Below, in pieces: positions 44,285-56,299 of a stretch of 64,000 bases of DNA. A model generated the notes under the pieces. That model saw only the letters and a list, made by a program, of their open reading frames with translations, was not told the origin of the DNA and did not search any database. A program made the translations under genes and the position numbers. Origin of the DNA: Coptis chinensis (taxonomy: Eukaryota; Streptophyta; Magnoliopsida; Ranunculales; Ranunculaceae); NCBI GenBank assembly GCA_015680905.1, contig CM027382.1, forward strand, positions 13,179,501 through 13,243,500. Reading direction: 5' to 3'. Each line of letters begins with the position of its first letter. Positions within the stretch are counted from its first letter, which is position 1.

Positions 44285-44600
44285 TTTAACAAGACAGCCA
44301 TGACAATATTAACTACCAAGCCAAACGCAGCAACAACAAACATCAGAAAGCCTTGAACTTCACCACTATCATGAATAAGTCTAACAATGGCTTCATAGAC
44401 TAATATGCTAGCTAGAAACCATATCTTTTGAATGGAAACTAATGCACCAAGGATCTCGATTCGGAAGATGCCATAGGATTGACGTGTAGTTGCCTCCCAA
44501 CCTGATGCCCACAAAGAGAACAAAAAGATGGCAAATGCAGCTATGTCTGAAAGAAAATGTACCATATCAGTTAAAATTGCGAGACCAATTGTGTAAAAAC
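44285..44600 (-). pseudogene. MTP1: MTP1-like zinc transporter fragment
   Basis: The minus strand reads [52 protein letters not shown]-like [16 protein letters not shown] and [20 protein letters not shown]. These are transmembrane segments II-IV of plant metal tolerance protein 1, a vacuolar cation-diffusion-facilitator zinc/proton antiporter. The metal-site H-x3-D pattern is kept as HFLSD. The cytosolic His-rich loop that should follow VLL is missing, and the frame leads into unrelated sequence. It is open over about 100 codons. It lies just behind the P450 fragment, in the same orientation. Confidence 0.85.
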
Positions 44601-44873
44601 AAATGGTTTCAAATGGAAGTAAAATGTTTATTATTAATCTAGGGATCCCTTAAACTAACATAGTCTGGTCCAAGAATCATCCTCCATTTATGGGATGTTG
44701 ACAATATCCTAGAGCAGTAGCATTAAGAGAAACATATTTGAGCAAGCAGTCCCACTCACAAGATACTAATATCCTCCATCCATGGGTGTCGAGCAGCAAA
44801 TAGAGTTTTTAAGTGAACACATGTTTAAGCCTAAATGAGGATCACACTGTTAGATACATGTGTATGTCTCTCA

Positions 44874-45022
44874 ATTTCAAAACGAGAGGCTATCTCATCT
44901 ACCACCCAGACACCTATATCTGATATCTTTTTCAATTCTCCTACTTTTGGAACTACTACTCACACAACATGTATACGAAACAAGTGGAATGCTGCAGAAC
45001 CAACAAGTGTCCCAGAACCTAC
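44874..45022 (-). pseudogene. MHX: MHX-like Mg/Zn-proton exchanger fragment
   Basis: The minus strand reads VGSGTLVGSAAFHLFRIHVV, a TGA stop, then VVVPKVGELKKISDIGVWVV. It resembles the conserved second alpha-repeat region of plant MHX, a vacuolar membrane Mg/Zn-proton exchanger of the CaCA family. The stop replaces the Cys of HAVCVVV. Nothing else of the gene is visible. Confidence 0.75.
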
Positions 45023-45039
45023 ACCTACAGGTCACAACA

Positions 45040-45954
45040 AAAGATGTTCTTAGCTGCATAAACAAGATAACCAACATTTATTGAGCAAGAGAGCTAAGCT
45101 CATAAGCATACAGTGTTCCATCTATGTCAGATTAATAAAGCACGAGATATGAGAAGCTTTGATATTCATTTCACTTGCTTCAAAGTCACGGTTGTCCAAT
45201 TATTGTTTTTGCCCTGTGGTTATAAGCAACAGATAGTCCCATGGAAGTTACCTCCAAACCTCAACACAATAACTACACCATAGCATTTAGATTCAGCACG
45301 CACTTGCATTCCAAAAAATTGGACCTACAACTCCACTTTACGATTATACTCCACTCCACCCTGTGCCTATCGGCACACCATATACAAACATCATACTATC
45401 AAGGATTATTCTTTTAACACTCCCAGTTCATATGCCTTCAACAAGGTTTAAAACATTGATATCATTGTACACATTGGTTTTGGGGAATCCTATATATTAT
45501 AATCAAATGTCTAATAATTATCAAACAGGCTATCTTAGTTTCACTATTAGAATAGCATAAACCATATACATAAAAAACTATTCGATCACTATACAAATTT
45601 TAAATTATTTACAGATTTTTATTTTATTTTGATTTATATGTTGATTTATATACTTCAATTGTGGCTTCTCATTGTCCCCAAATTTCCAAAGAAATGGTAA
45701 AATGGTTTGCCTTTCAGTCATATATGGTTGACATTTTCGGGGAGTAATCACTGAGGTCCTTATATGCCTTATGGGTTTTGAATGCTAAAACACACGCCAT
45801 AACCATATGTTACCACCAATCTGCGCTTGCATATGGAGAATTCTACTATTAGTATAGATGACTACAAGGAAAGGAATTGTCAAACAAAAAAAAAATATAG
45901 ATATGTTCAAAATTAGAGTCATACTAAACTTGAATTCTAATGAAATAACTCCCC

Positions 45955-45955
<1 letters not shown>
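45040..45955. other. Spacer, nothing recognised
   Basis: No gene or clear repeat recognised. Confidence 0.45.

Positions 45956-45957
<2 letters not shown>

Positions 45958-46030
<73 letters not shown>
45958..46030. repeat. (AT)n microsatellite
   Basis: Two TA runs separated by a single break, about 73 bp in all. It belongs to the leader that is repeated near 51250 and 56390. Confidence 0.95.
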
Positions 46031-46171
46031 AACGCGATCATATCTCCCCACCCCCAACTCATATAAAAAACACAGGTAAACTTTTGGTTGTCAATTATTT
46101 TTTCTGACATACATGTTGAATCAAATATTACATATCTAATTTAATTTTTCTAATTTTTTTCATTGCATACA

Positions 46172-47454
46172 ATAGAAGATATTGAACTTCATTGGATTGT
46201 CAATATGGATCTACAACAATCAGAAGAGGTACAATATTTAATAATAAGTATGTATTAATTTTTTTTTCCTAATGTGTATTACTACTATTTGAAAACACCA
46301 CTTTTTCTTGGTTATCTTATGTGAAAAATAGAAAAGGATCACTACGGAGATGAGGGAAGGACAGTATTCATAAAGAATTAAGGTGTCATTCAAATCCATG
46401 CTGGAAGATATTATGAGACAACTCAATTTGAATCCACCTATTTATGAAAATTATTTGAAGAACGGAATGTTTAATGCAAGTGTCTAGGTGAGCAACGATG
46501 TAGTGGGTATTACAAATATTAGAGAGCCATCATGATCACTCGAACAGTCTGAAAGCAGTGCGTGTAGCAAGAACCGCAATTAGATTCAAAAGTAAAGTGT
46601 ATCTTTTCGAAGTTGGTGACTACAACTTGGAGAAGTTGAAAGAAAGCTAAAAGTTCGTAAAAGAACAACAAGAAAGAATCGAATTTCTCGAGAAATCAAT
46701 GAATCTCAAACAACGAACAAAGGCAAGCTTTAAATTTCATATTATTTTTCATATTAGGTATATATGACTAACTTCTAAAACTTTAGGTTGGAAGAATTGA
46801 CGAAAATCACGGAATATCCAATATAGATATTAAAAGTATTATTTTGAGACAATACCAAACACATGATCAAGGAGAATAAAAAACGAAACTCGAGTCTCAA
46901 CAGATTCAATAAAAAGGTAAACAAATTCAAAATTCATATTTGTTTGGTTAATTTTAATTTTTAAGTGTTTGTCTAACTATAAATTAATCTATGAAATTAT
47001 GCAGCAAAATCAATTTCGAAAACTTATCACTCAAAACTTCAAAGATATGCTGATGTACTACACCAAAATATTAAAGATGAACGACCCAGAATTTCACAAC
47101 GAAATATTGGGAGAAAATCAATACCGATGTCAAATATCAATTGACGTTCCAATCCAAATGTTTAACATCAAAGACAATCACCAATTTGAAGGAAATTCAA
47201 CAACAAGTCTAGACGGTTCAGAAAATTCAGCATCAAAGAAAGCAATTGATTTTCTGCGCAGTGAGATAGGCTTCGAAATAGTTGACTATAACTATGAACA
47301 AATAGAAGAAATTTGCAACAAACTTTAGATTGCAGAAAAAATCGACACGCTTAGAAATCAGTGGATACAAATTCAGGAAGAAGAAATTAACAGTCTGAAA
47401 GAAAAGATTGAGTATCTAAAGGCAATTATGAAAAGGGAGTGGGAAAGCAAATAG
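46172..47454 (+). pseudogene. dsRNA-binding-domain-like gene, copy A (two domains plus coiled coils)
   Basis: I do not recognise a named gene. A short exon at 46172-46226 follows a GCATACAATAG leader. The first domain begins near 46389 as SFKSMLEDIMRQLNLNPPIY, continues FNASV, has stops and a frame change, and ends with VARTAIRF, LFEVGDYNLEKLKES and a charged coiled coil (VKEQQERIEFLEKSM). The second domain starts at 47003 after ATGCAG: FKDMLMYYTKILKMNDPEFH, YRCQISIDVP, NSASKKAIDFLRSEIGFEIV and DYNYEQIEE. After a TAG at 47326 comes the coiled coil EINSLKEKIEYLKAIMKREW and TAG at 47452. The pattern K-x2-L...P-x-Y/F...F-x-x-x-I/V...S-x-x-A-x-x-A-x-x-F-L is that of a dsRBD. I infer a degraded member of an unfamiliar plant family. 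Confidence 0.55.
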
Positions 47455-47459
47455 TGGTT

Positions 47460-49122
47460 TTTAGAATTAGGCGAGTTATTGTTTTGTTGCTTTAAGTAAT
47501 TATTTCGTTGAACTATCTTTTTCAGTTGAGGTTTTTTAATAATTCTACCTATCTTTGTTGCTATTATGCTTCATTTTCCATTAGCCACATCATCAATCCA
47601 TTGTCTTATGATACTCTTTAGTTTGCAGGCAATAGGTAAGCGTGAAACATCAAGCGCATTATTTTGTAAACTACTTTTAATTACAATTAGCAGGTTAAAG
47701 GATAGCATGAAATGGTGCCCTGTATCAGAAAAACATTACTCTTTTGTGAAAAAAGTCTCTGGACACTATGAATTTCTTTAGTATTTTGGCTCGAAAGTAT
47801 TTGTTATTTAAATAATTGGCTTCGGTAATGCTTTTGCGCTGTCAAGGTTCTATTTAGGATTGAAATTCTTGAAGTTCCAATAAAAAAAAAAAAAAAATAA
47901 AAAGAAAAATCTTGAAGAAAACATTGATTATTTTCCACTGCTTAAGGTGGTATCTCATTATTGGGTAATTTGGTCCCTTTCTTTTTTAAGTCGACTGACA
48001 TGTTGCTTCTGTCAAGTATTATGATGAGTAGGATGATACTAGCCACAGAGGAATATACTGCTTTATTCTTCTGCATGAAAATTGGAAGCACATGAATTAT
48101 GTTAAATTTGAGAAAGGCTTTGCTTCTCATAAATCTATATGGAAAGCAACTCCTACTATTTGAATTAACACTCTGAAGGATTTCACTCAAGATGACTTTC
48201 TTTTCTATTGACAAGGTAGGTACTATCACATGGTCTTATCTACTAAACTAGCGGGAATTGGATATGTGGCATTCTTATTCATGACCACAGCTAACGAAAG
48301 ATTCAATTATATCTACCCAAATGAAAATGCAGCAGGAGCTGGACTGATGTTATCAGAAAAAATCACACCAAATAGTTTGAATATATCTAACGGAGCCTAT
48401 AACATGTGAGTCAGGAATAAGCCCAAGGGATATCATTGACCAGTAGCCAAAATTTAACCTTCCCTTTTTATTCCTCACACCTCTATACCAAGTTACCAAC
48501 CACACTGTGAAGCTCTGTTTCTTCTCCCTAATCTCTCCCTTCCATCACCATTACATTGTTACTGTCACCGCCACCACCTAATCTTTTATTTCTTCGCTGA
48601 AATTTCTCTACCAAACTCCTTTAAGCCTTGGCCAGGTTTAAAGATATTCACTCACAATAGCATCTTCAAACTCTTTTCTCCAACGCTTTAAATCCACGCA
48701 CCTCTTCTACTTCCATGATTAGTCAATTATCGAAGAATTTCAATTTTTCAACTTAAAGCTATCACATTACTTCAAAGTAGCACAAATTAACATAAACACA
48801 ATTCCAACAAAAAAAATGCAGATTCTGTGAAACGAATCATCTAGGGGAAAAAAATAGCAACAATAGCAATTGCAATTCTTTTGCTTTGGAACACCATTAC
48901 ACCCCCATACATAGTACAAATCAAGTTCTTTCCACTCGAAAGTTCGAATTTCTCAGGCAACAGAAAACATTTTTTTATTAGAGTCTGCTGAGGTAACAAA
49001 ACAAAGGTTGAAGTCAAGCTTCTGAAAAGTCAGCTCAAATCCTTATTCCAAGTTTCATTGCACACACAAAGTTCAACATTTAAGCAAATATAGAACATGA
49101 CCTGGCTCAATGAGATGGAAGG
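47460..49122. other. Spacer, nothing recognised
   Basis: No gene recognised. Contains a poly-A run of about 17 at 47882. Open frames at 47566-47781 (plus) and 47942-48229 (minus) have no known motif. Confidence 0.4.
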
Positions 49123-49271
49123 TTAAACCGAACACAGATGGTTATATTGGGCATCGTAAAGATGGGATAGAAGGTATTGTCAAAGATGAGATGGGAAAAC
49201 CTTAAATTACTTTCGCTGGTAGCAACACTAATGATTCTGTACTATTTCAAGAACTAGCTATCAAAGAATAA
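49123..49271 (+). pseudogene. RNase H-like (RVT_3) fragment
   Basis: The frame reads VKPNTDGYIGHRKDGIEGIV, KDEMGKP, a stop, ITFAGSNTNDSVLFQELAIK and another stop. This is the N-terminal half of the plant RNase H-like domain: the N-T-D-G opening with the first catalytic Asp, the G-I-x-G-I-V-R/K-D strand, and the E of Q-E-L-x-A. The C-terminal half is absent; a fragment with such a half lies at 57700. Confidence 0.65.
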
Positions 49272-49385
49272 TTTAACACAATCCCATGCTTCCATTACTG
49301 AAACTTCCTTCAGTAGAAGCCTCGAAACCAGTCTCAGGACTTGCCAAACAATGCCAGCAATAACCATGAGTGATTGAACTGGATC

Positions 49386-49879
49386 CATATTGAGGTCACG
49401 CCTTGGCTCGACATTTCGAACTGAACTAGCATGCACCGTAGTAGGCGACATTACCCTATTTGGTCCACTCACTCTCCAACACAAGTTAGCATTCCCAGCT
49501 CTATCATATGTTACTGTAATCCTTATTGTATCCGAAGTAACTCTTGGTGACGCTTTGCACAGTTGTTGGAATGTCGTCTACGATACTGTCCAAGGGGTGC
49601 TTCCTGCTATGTTCAGTATGTGGGTGCTTGGACCTGTAAGGTTCTCCGTTACTACTATTGTCATTGCAGTGACATTGAACACGTTTGTTATCAGATCGCC
49701 TCGAGTCCACACACGCTTATAGCTAAGCCGGATTGCACCGCTCGGATAGTTATTCTATAGGGTGTGACTTCTGGCGAAGGTGTACTTCATCCGTACACGT
49801 AGCAACCAAGACGGTCATTGGGGCCTTTGCTTCTGGGATGCCATTGCTGCTGCCCTTCCCTCGCCTCGCATGCTACGAG
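49386..49879 (+). pseudogene. FUSC-family (aromatic acid exporter-like) first-exon fragment, copy 1
   Basis: The frame reads RSRLGSTFRTELACTVVG, LFGPLTLQHKLAFPALSYVT, VILIVSEVTLGDALHSCWNV and AMFSMWVLGPVRF, then later, after frame changes, HVATKTVIGAFASGMPLLLP and FPRLACYE before a GTACTT donor at 49880. This is the N-terminal membrane block of plant FUSC/AaeB-like proteins, transporters of unknown substrate. The order and the exon end agree with the family. Frame shifts and a stop near 49720 break it. The rest of the gene is absent. Confidence 0.8.
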
Positions 49880-50266
49880 GTACTTATTAGTACATCTCTA
49901 TAAATTAATCTCCAGTGCTATTTATAAGCCTCCGACACTTCTCGACTCTTTTTGAGTAAAGAGTAAATCTGTTGTGACTTGGAAATAATTTGCTCTTTTT
50001 TTTTTTATTGGTAGATAACCTTAATATTCATTGTCATTGCTATCCCACTAGAAGTCTAAAACTATGAATGCAAATTAGGATAGACGCGCATATCAGAGTT
50101 AGGGATGGTAGCTGCTGACAAAATCATGTAACCATATAGTCGTGCATGGTATACAATCTGATTCCCAGGACTACTTAAAATTGGTTTAGCCCAATAACAA
50201 AAACCCAAAATAATCTGACTTAATGGGATTCCCACCACCATAAGGACATAGTGATCGAACTCGATC

Positions 50267-50715
50267 CATACTGAGGTCACGCCTTGGCTCGGCATTCCGA
50301 AATGGACTAGCATGCACCGTAGTAGCATGCATTACCCTATTAGGTCCACTCACTTTCTAGCACATGTTAGCATTCCAAGCTCTATCTTATGTTACTGTAA
50401 CCCTTATTGTATCCGAAGCAACTCTTGGTGATGCTTTGCGTGGTTGTTGGAATGCCATCTACGGTACTGTCTAAGGGGTGCTTCCTGCTATACTATTGTC
50501 ATTGCAGTGACATTGAGCACGTTTGTTATCATACTACTTGAGTCCACACATGCTATAGCTAAGCGGATTGCACTGGCTTAGATAGTTATTCTATTGGGTG
50601 TGACTTTTGCTGAAGGTGTACTTCATCCGGTACATGTAGCAGCCAGTACGGTCATTGGGGCCTTTACTTCTGTGATGCCATTGATGCTGCCCTTCCCTCG
50701 CCTTGCATGCTACGA
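50267..50715 (+). pseudogene. FUSC-family first-exon fragment, copy 2
   Basis: Diverged tandem copy of 49386-49879 with the same block order and the same GTACTT donor after CTACGAG at 50715. It has a deletion of about 50 bp in the middle (after CTTCCTGCTAT), plus an extra stop in GTCTAAGG where copy 1 has GTCCAAGG. It is more decayed than copy 1. Confidence 0.8.
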
Positions 50716-51085
50716 GGTACTTATTAGTACATCTCTACAACTTAATCTCCAGTGCTATTTCTGAGCCTCCAACACTCCTCTACTCTTTTTGAGTAAAGAG
50801 TAAATCTGTTGTGACTTGGAAACAATTTGCTCTTTTTTTTTTCTGATTGGTAGATGACCATAATATTCATTGTCAATGCTATCCCACTAGAAGTCTCGAA
50901 CTATGAATGCAAATTAGAACTGACGCGCATATGAGAGTTAGGGATGGCAGCTGCTGACAAAATCATGTAACCATATAGTCGTGCATGGTATACAGTCTGA
51001 TTCCCAGGCCTACTTAAAATTAGTTTAGCCCAATAATAAAAACCAAGATAATCTGCTTAATTGGATTCCCACCACCATAATGACT

Positions 51086-51412
51086 TCTTCAACCCAAAGA
51101 ATCCTTTTATCGTAAACAAACCTATCTATATGCAAAACTAACGATCTACCTAACATAAAACAAAAACACTCATTATGGATATATACAAAGTAAGAATCCT
51201 ATCAATACTGAACTTCTAATGACATAAGAAAACCTAAACAAACCTATATATATATAAAACCAACAATCTGCCTAACACACACACACACACAAAGGTAAAC
51301 TTTCAATTTTTTTATTTATTTATTTATTTATTTTATGATTTACATGTTGAATTCAATACATTAGTTTTACATATCTAACTGAGTTCTTTTTCTTTTCTTT
51401 ATTGCATACAAT
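51086..51412. repeat. Second copy of the leader that precedes the dsRBD-like gene
   Basis: Sequence from about 51180, including CCTATATATATATAAAACC, a CA-repeat, AAAGGTAAACTTT and TTTACATGTTGAATTCAA, parallels 45890-46170 upstream of copy A. A third, shorter match is at 56300-56480. Confidence 0.6.
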
Positions 51413-51799
51413 AGAGGATATTCAATCAAGGCTTCACAAAGAGTTAAAAAAAATGGATAAGGTAAACTATTTTTTTTATCCAGTATCTTATTTAATAATT
51501 TTGTTGATTTCTCATGTTGTTATACAAAAGCATGAAGTAGTATTTTGATTTCTGTGTCTTTTTCTTTTGAGCCTATATGTTTGGTGCTTTAGAGTAGACC
51601 ACTTTCATTGTTAACATTTGCTTTTACTGTTGCTGTTAAGTTTTGATATGGAACAAACTTTCCTTCAATTTGTTCCTATATATATATATATATACTAGAG
51701 TTATTGTTGTTTGTTAAGGTAAAAAAAACCATGCACAAACTGAAACCTCGGGACACTAATGCAAATTGATACAAATAAACTGTTCAGCTAAAAGTTGTG

Positions 51800-52045
51800 T
51801 ACCTTAAACGGAGCATGCAAAGTGAGCAAGATATCATTTAGTAGTGTTGAAGACCAAACTGAATTAGACAGTGAACTTTGCATCCAGATGAAAGCCTTAA
51901 TTACCATTGCTCGAACATAAACACATTCACAGGCTACTGTTGTTCGAACTACTTCCATTAGCGAAGCTAATAAACTTGCAATTGTATCTTTGCCTCCCAT
52001 TCCATTAGATAACAAAGACCCCTTTCGTGTAACTAGTACATAAAT
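51800..52045 (-). pseudogene. TPLATE: TPLATE fragment, one exon
   Basis: The minus strand reads TRKGSLLSNGMGGKDTIASL, LASLMEVVRTTVACECVYVR, AMVIKAFIWMQS and, after a deletion, SVWSSTLLNDILLTLHAPFK. It closely resembles a central stretch of plant TPLATE, a subunit of the TPLATE complex in clathrin-mediated endocytosis. About ten residues (the F-D-E-L-E-S-I-I-A-S-E-L region) are missing in the middle. The frame is otherwise open for over 80 codons, so this copy is fairly young or slow to decay. Confidence 0.85.
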
Positions 52046-52951
52046 AAAGTTGTCAATCATGCATGTGATACACACAACCAATCGTCATGGTAATATACAT
52101 TTAGAACCATATATATTCATCATCAGGATAAAGAATCACCAACATAATAATTCATAGCACTTTTTAAAAGCACAACATTAGATTTCAAATAAAGACATTT
52201 AAAAACAAGAAAAACGTAACTAATCTATTGGTCCACCAGTCAAGACTTGGGAATTTGTTCCCAGAGGTCTTGGGTAGTTGGGTTTAAGCCTGCTCCCATC
52301 TGGGGGGGGGGGTGTTAAGGGCACATTTACCACAGAAAAAGGCTTTTTCTAGTACTTGACCACTTCTTAGCCTGACTCCAACAGCGCGACCTTGATGTTA
52401 ATATGTAACAAAATAGATTTTCAGATTGAGTTGGACTATTGGACTATTGGGTTGGGTATAGTACAAGACATTTTCTGTAGTATGGTTAAACGAAGTGGGG
52501 CTCAGTATCACAAAGGAATCAGTCCATTTTAAAAACTTTAAGTCTTACCAACAGTGTCATCGTTTTCTTAGAACTAATGTATGCATCTTAATTCAAAAAG
52601 ATACCTCATTGATATGTATAGTTTTAAATGGAAAGGGTTCCCAGGGGCACATATATACTTGACACATAAAGAAGCTCATGATCGTTTTGCCAATTTGCCA
52701 AACAAACAGTCCACAATCATTTAAACTGCTAACCATTTTTTTCTGAAAAAGATTAGTATAATCTAAAATTTTAGTTAGGAGATCAGCGCCATAATAAAGT
52801 GCTAAAAAAAATTCAAACGCAATCACTAAAAATACAAAATAATAAATAATAAAAAACACCCAACCAACTAACCAAAGAAACAAGAAGCACACAAAAGGTA
52901 TAAGCAACAAAGATTGAAAGCAAAACAGATTCAAATTTTATGTAGCTTATT
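52046..52951. other. Spacer, nothing recognised
   Basis: No gene recognised. Contains a G10 run near 52302. The minus-strand frame at 52593-52934 is hydrophobic low-complexity sequence from A/T-rich DNA. Confidence 0.4.
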
Positions 52952-53060
52952 GTTTTAAGGAGAGCATGGTGTGCCAACAACATCAGGAACGTCCACAGGG
53001 AAGTAACACCTATTCACTATAGCCCACTTTCAACCATATTTAGTATCCTCCCACAGAGCC
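52952..53060 (-). pseudogene. BAH-domain-like exon fragment
   Basis: After a TTTTGCAG acceptor the minus strand reads ALWEDTKYG, a stop, KWAIVNRCYFPVDVPDVVGT and PCSP. The pattern A-L-W/F-E-D-x-K-Y-G-x-K-W-x-x-V-N-R-C-Y-F-P-x-D-x-P resembles the BAH domain of some plant chromatin proteins. The gene of origin is not certain. Confidence 0.4.
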
Positions 53061-54513
53061 TGCAAAACAGTCAAAGAGCCTTCAATAAAACAAATTAAGC
53101 CTAAAATAGTGCATGTTCTCAAATTAGCAAATTACTATAAGCCCTGACATAAGTTAAATGTCGACGAACCTACTAAATGGAAAATTAAGAAAGAACAAGT
53201 TCAACTTTGTGCAAGTTAATAAATGGTGAGACTGGATATTTTTGGATAATAACAAATTCTCTGTACTGATAAAAATGGCTTGCCTTGAGCTTTGAAGATG
53301 TCAAATTGCCATTGTTAGTGTAAAATAAACCTAAGTTGTTGACAAATGACTAGGGCTATTAATGTTACCTTCTTCATTAAACCAAAACACTTCGTCACCA
53401 ATTGGTTGATAATTTGTAATTGTTCCTGTTCAAACTACAAAACATTTTGTTGTCGTTACTATCACATTCCAAATCATTAACTAATGTAATTTTTAAAATG
53501 CAGCTCATGGAGTATGAAACCAAACACAATATTTTACTCAAAATAGCGTTGAGGGAAATTCTCATTATGGAAAAAATTGAGGGAGAACCAGTTTACATAT
53601 CAAAGATTGAAAACAACCAATACACTGCAGATGTCATAATAGATTTGCCGATAATGAGATAAATCTTCAAAAATCCTAATTATCCTATAAGCCAATCATT
53701 TCTGGGGACGTATCAAGCTATGAAAGTGGACTCAAAAAATGCGGCTGCAGGAAACGCTAACTGCTTTCTACAACAGATATACAAATTTGAGGTTTTAGAC
53801 GTCAATCACAAAGAAGTCATTACTAAACGTGAAGAGCTACATGAAGCAAAGACTAGAGAAAAACAACTTCATCAATATATTGAAAACTTGAGAAACGAAA
53901 ATGCCTATTTGAAGTCAATAAATGAAGTATTGCTTATAGGAGGACCAAATTGGGAAATAGACTACCTAAGCATCCCAAATAATTGATCAGAATTGGATGA
54001 GGATTAGCTTAGTGTTAGATCCATCAAATTTATTATTTTAGTTGTTTTTGAGATGAATTCTTTATTGGATAAGGATTACCATAGTGTTAGATCCATCAAA
54101 TTTATGTTTTAGTTTTTTCCGATTTGAATTATCTATAGTTCATCATAACTTCATGAAATATATTTTTTTTTCTCTACATTTGCATTTACTTTTACAAAAA
54201 AATTAAGTTTTACATTTGTTGTACAGATGAAGGCAAACAACTGACTACCAATAATCATGACAGACGTGTACACAGGTTTAGATGATACTACTGACAACTC
54301 AATGGTTAGACAAAAAAAATTCAGCACTACCACAGTCACAAAAACCCCTGAAATTGTAATTGATTTCAATGTTGATGAAGAAATTGCAAAATGTATTGAA
54401 AAAAATGGAATTGCCTCAAGGAATGAAGGATTTGTCAACCGAGTATTCAAGATCAAACTCGAGAAATTTATGATGAATTTTCGCAACAGCCAATATTTTG
54501 AAAAAGGTAAATC

Positions 54514-55124
54514 AATACGTTATACATTTACTGATTGTTAAAAATTAACAAATCAATGTTAGAGATAAATAATGATAATTAATTATTATTTTTTTATAGC
54601 TATCTACAGGATAAATTTTCGAACTAGAAGATTTCCAAGAGCAAATATTTTTTTATTTTTACAGGCTGTAGAAAAGAAAGAATATGGCAACAACGAGGAA
54701 AACAATGACACATACCCAACTGTAGCAGAAGCAACTTAGAGGACATTCGAATTAGAAAACAAACAAGTTTTCTATATCAACAACACATAAACCATCAGAG
54801 CGTGACAGACATAACACTATGAATAAAAGCTTACTATTTATGAACATTAGTCACTATTGAAACTGTTATTTTAAATTTTAGTTTAAATTTTTTCTAGCAA
54901 ATGGAACTATATCGTAATCAATTAGCCGGTAGTTTAATGTTTATCGATTATTCCAATTTTTTTGTTAATCTATCCTCTAACATATTATTATTATCTTGAG
55001 ACTACTTTGAATATGAATTAGATTGAGGTCTTGCATATACACAAGAAAATATTAATATATATATATATATAAACTAGACTAATTAAAAGCGGAGAATCCG
55101 GGCAGACACAAAAACGGGTCAAAA
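54514..55124. other. Spacer with a possible last exon of the dsRBD-like copy
   Basis: AVEKKEYGNNEENNDTYPTV followed by AEAT and a stop (about 54664-54740, after a TTTACAG acceptor-like site) might be a terminal exon of copy B. Nothing else is recognised. Confidence 0.3.
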
Positions 55125-56036
55125 TTAAAGATAGTTATACTTACTTGGCGAAGTGAACTTCTCGATCATCCAAATAATGTCCATTTCACCATGCACCCAA
55201 AGCAAACTTAATATAGAGCGGAGATAATGCATGATTTCTCCAGGAAGGTGAAGGAAAACACAATGCCTATTGTTCATAATTTTCATGTGCGTGCTCATAC
55301 TAATCTTGGTTCTCATCTTCATGCTGCTAAAAGAAAGAAAGAGAAGGCAAAGATAATAAGAGATGAGATGGTAACTTATTTACATGAAATATAAATTGGT
55401 TCTCATCTATATGCTGCTGAAAGAAAGAAAGAGAAGGCAAAGATAATCAGAGTTACAAGAAATATAAATAGGGGCATCTATTAGAATTCGAATTGGGTTT
55501 CGAATTTGAATTAGCAATCCTTAAGTAAAGCCGAGACAGAAATGGAAACATCTTATATTACTACCAAATTGCCTATAAAAATTGCGATCAACTCAACAGT
55601 CCACCCTCCTAACGTGAATTTAATATAAAATTTTCCATAGTAATTTGACAGCTATAATATATCATTTTATATTGTAGAGTTCACATAGTCTGACTTTTTC
55701 AAAAATATTGTTCCAGAAACTTAAGCATAACTCATGTTCGCTTGGCTACGAATAAAACGTATATCCATCTACAATTTGAACAAAGGAAGAGTTGAAATAA
55801 AAATTTCAACAACCATGAAAAATGATTATTGAAGTAGGGACTACAAACCACAGCAGTAGAACACAACCTTCTCTCTGGAGATGCAAATTATCAATACCCA
55901 AATAGAGTGTTTTATTAACCTCTGTGAAAGGGCGATAAGGATTTGGATAATAACAAGCAAGAATGGCCACAACTGCTTCATGGTAAGCCAACCTCAACAT
56001 TAGTTCCTCCTGAATTTCAGCACTATCTTCTTGCAT
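55125..56036 (-). other. Two unrecognised coding-like stretches
   Basis: At 55322-55148 the minus strand encodes CVFLHLPGEIMHYLRSILSL and VHGEMDIIWMIEKFTSPSK before GTAAGT. At 56036-55918 it encodes SAEIQEELMLRLAYHEAVVA and ILACYYPNPYRPFTE before GTTAAT. Both look like exons ending in donors and may come from one gene, but I cannot name it. They fit the pattern of minus-strand captured pieces nearby. Confidence 0.35.
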
Positions 56037-56299
56037 TGACCTGTTTCACCTTTTTGCTGCAAAAGCAGAATTTATTTGGCAAACAGAAAGCCAATGAGCA
56101 TAGCGTCAATGAAGGTCTATAATTTGAATAGAAGTGGCGATACAAATACCTGCTTAAAACATATCTTATAAAATTTGTTGGGCCGTAATATCTTATAAAA
56201 TTTGTTGGACCGTTGGCCCCTAGGCCCAATAATAGTACACTTAGAAGTATACGTAGAAGTTTCAAAACAAAATAACTTCTAGCTAATGAAAAAAAAAAA

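Larger units (their letters stand above)
49379..51085 (+). repeat. 881-bp direct tandem duplication
   Basis: Two diverged copies of a unit stand head to tail. GAGGTCACGCCTTGGCTCG starts at 49392 and 50273, an 881-bp step. Each copy holds an FUSC-family exon plus its downstream intron and spacer, including TTTTTGAGTAAAGAGTAAAT and CATATAGTCGTGCATGGTAT. Point differences and small deletions show the duplication is old. Confidence 0.9.
51413..54513 (+). pseudogene. dsRNA-binding-domain-like gene, copy B, interrupted
   Basis: A short exon at 51413-51462 follows the same GCATACAATAG leader as copy A. The dsRBD-like domain appears at 53503 after a TGCAG acceptor: LREILIMEKIEGEPVYISKI, ENNQYTADVIIDLPI, a stop at 53660, then SKNAAAGNANCFLQQI and FEVLDVNHKEVI. 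The coiled coil REELHEAKTREKQLHQYIEN and LRNENAYLKSINEV follows, to a stop at 53983-53985. A later exon at 54257-54511 (TDNSMVRQKKFSTTTVTKTP, IVIDFNVDEEIAKCIEKNGI, NFRNSQYFEKG before GTAAAT) may be its continuation. Minus-strand TPLATE and BAH-like fragments lie between its first exon and the domain. One stop in the core means it is probably dead or diverging. Confidence 0.5.

Noticed and set aside
45785-46057. Similar Tyr-Ile repeat protein
   Set aside because: It is the translation of a second (AT)n microsatellite.
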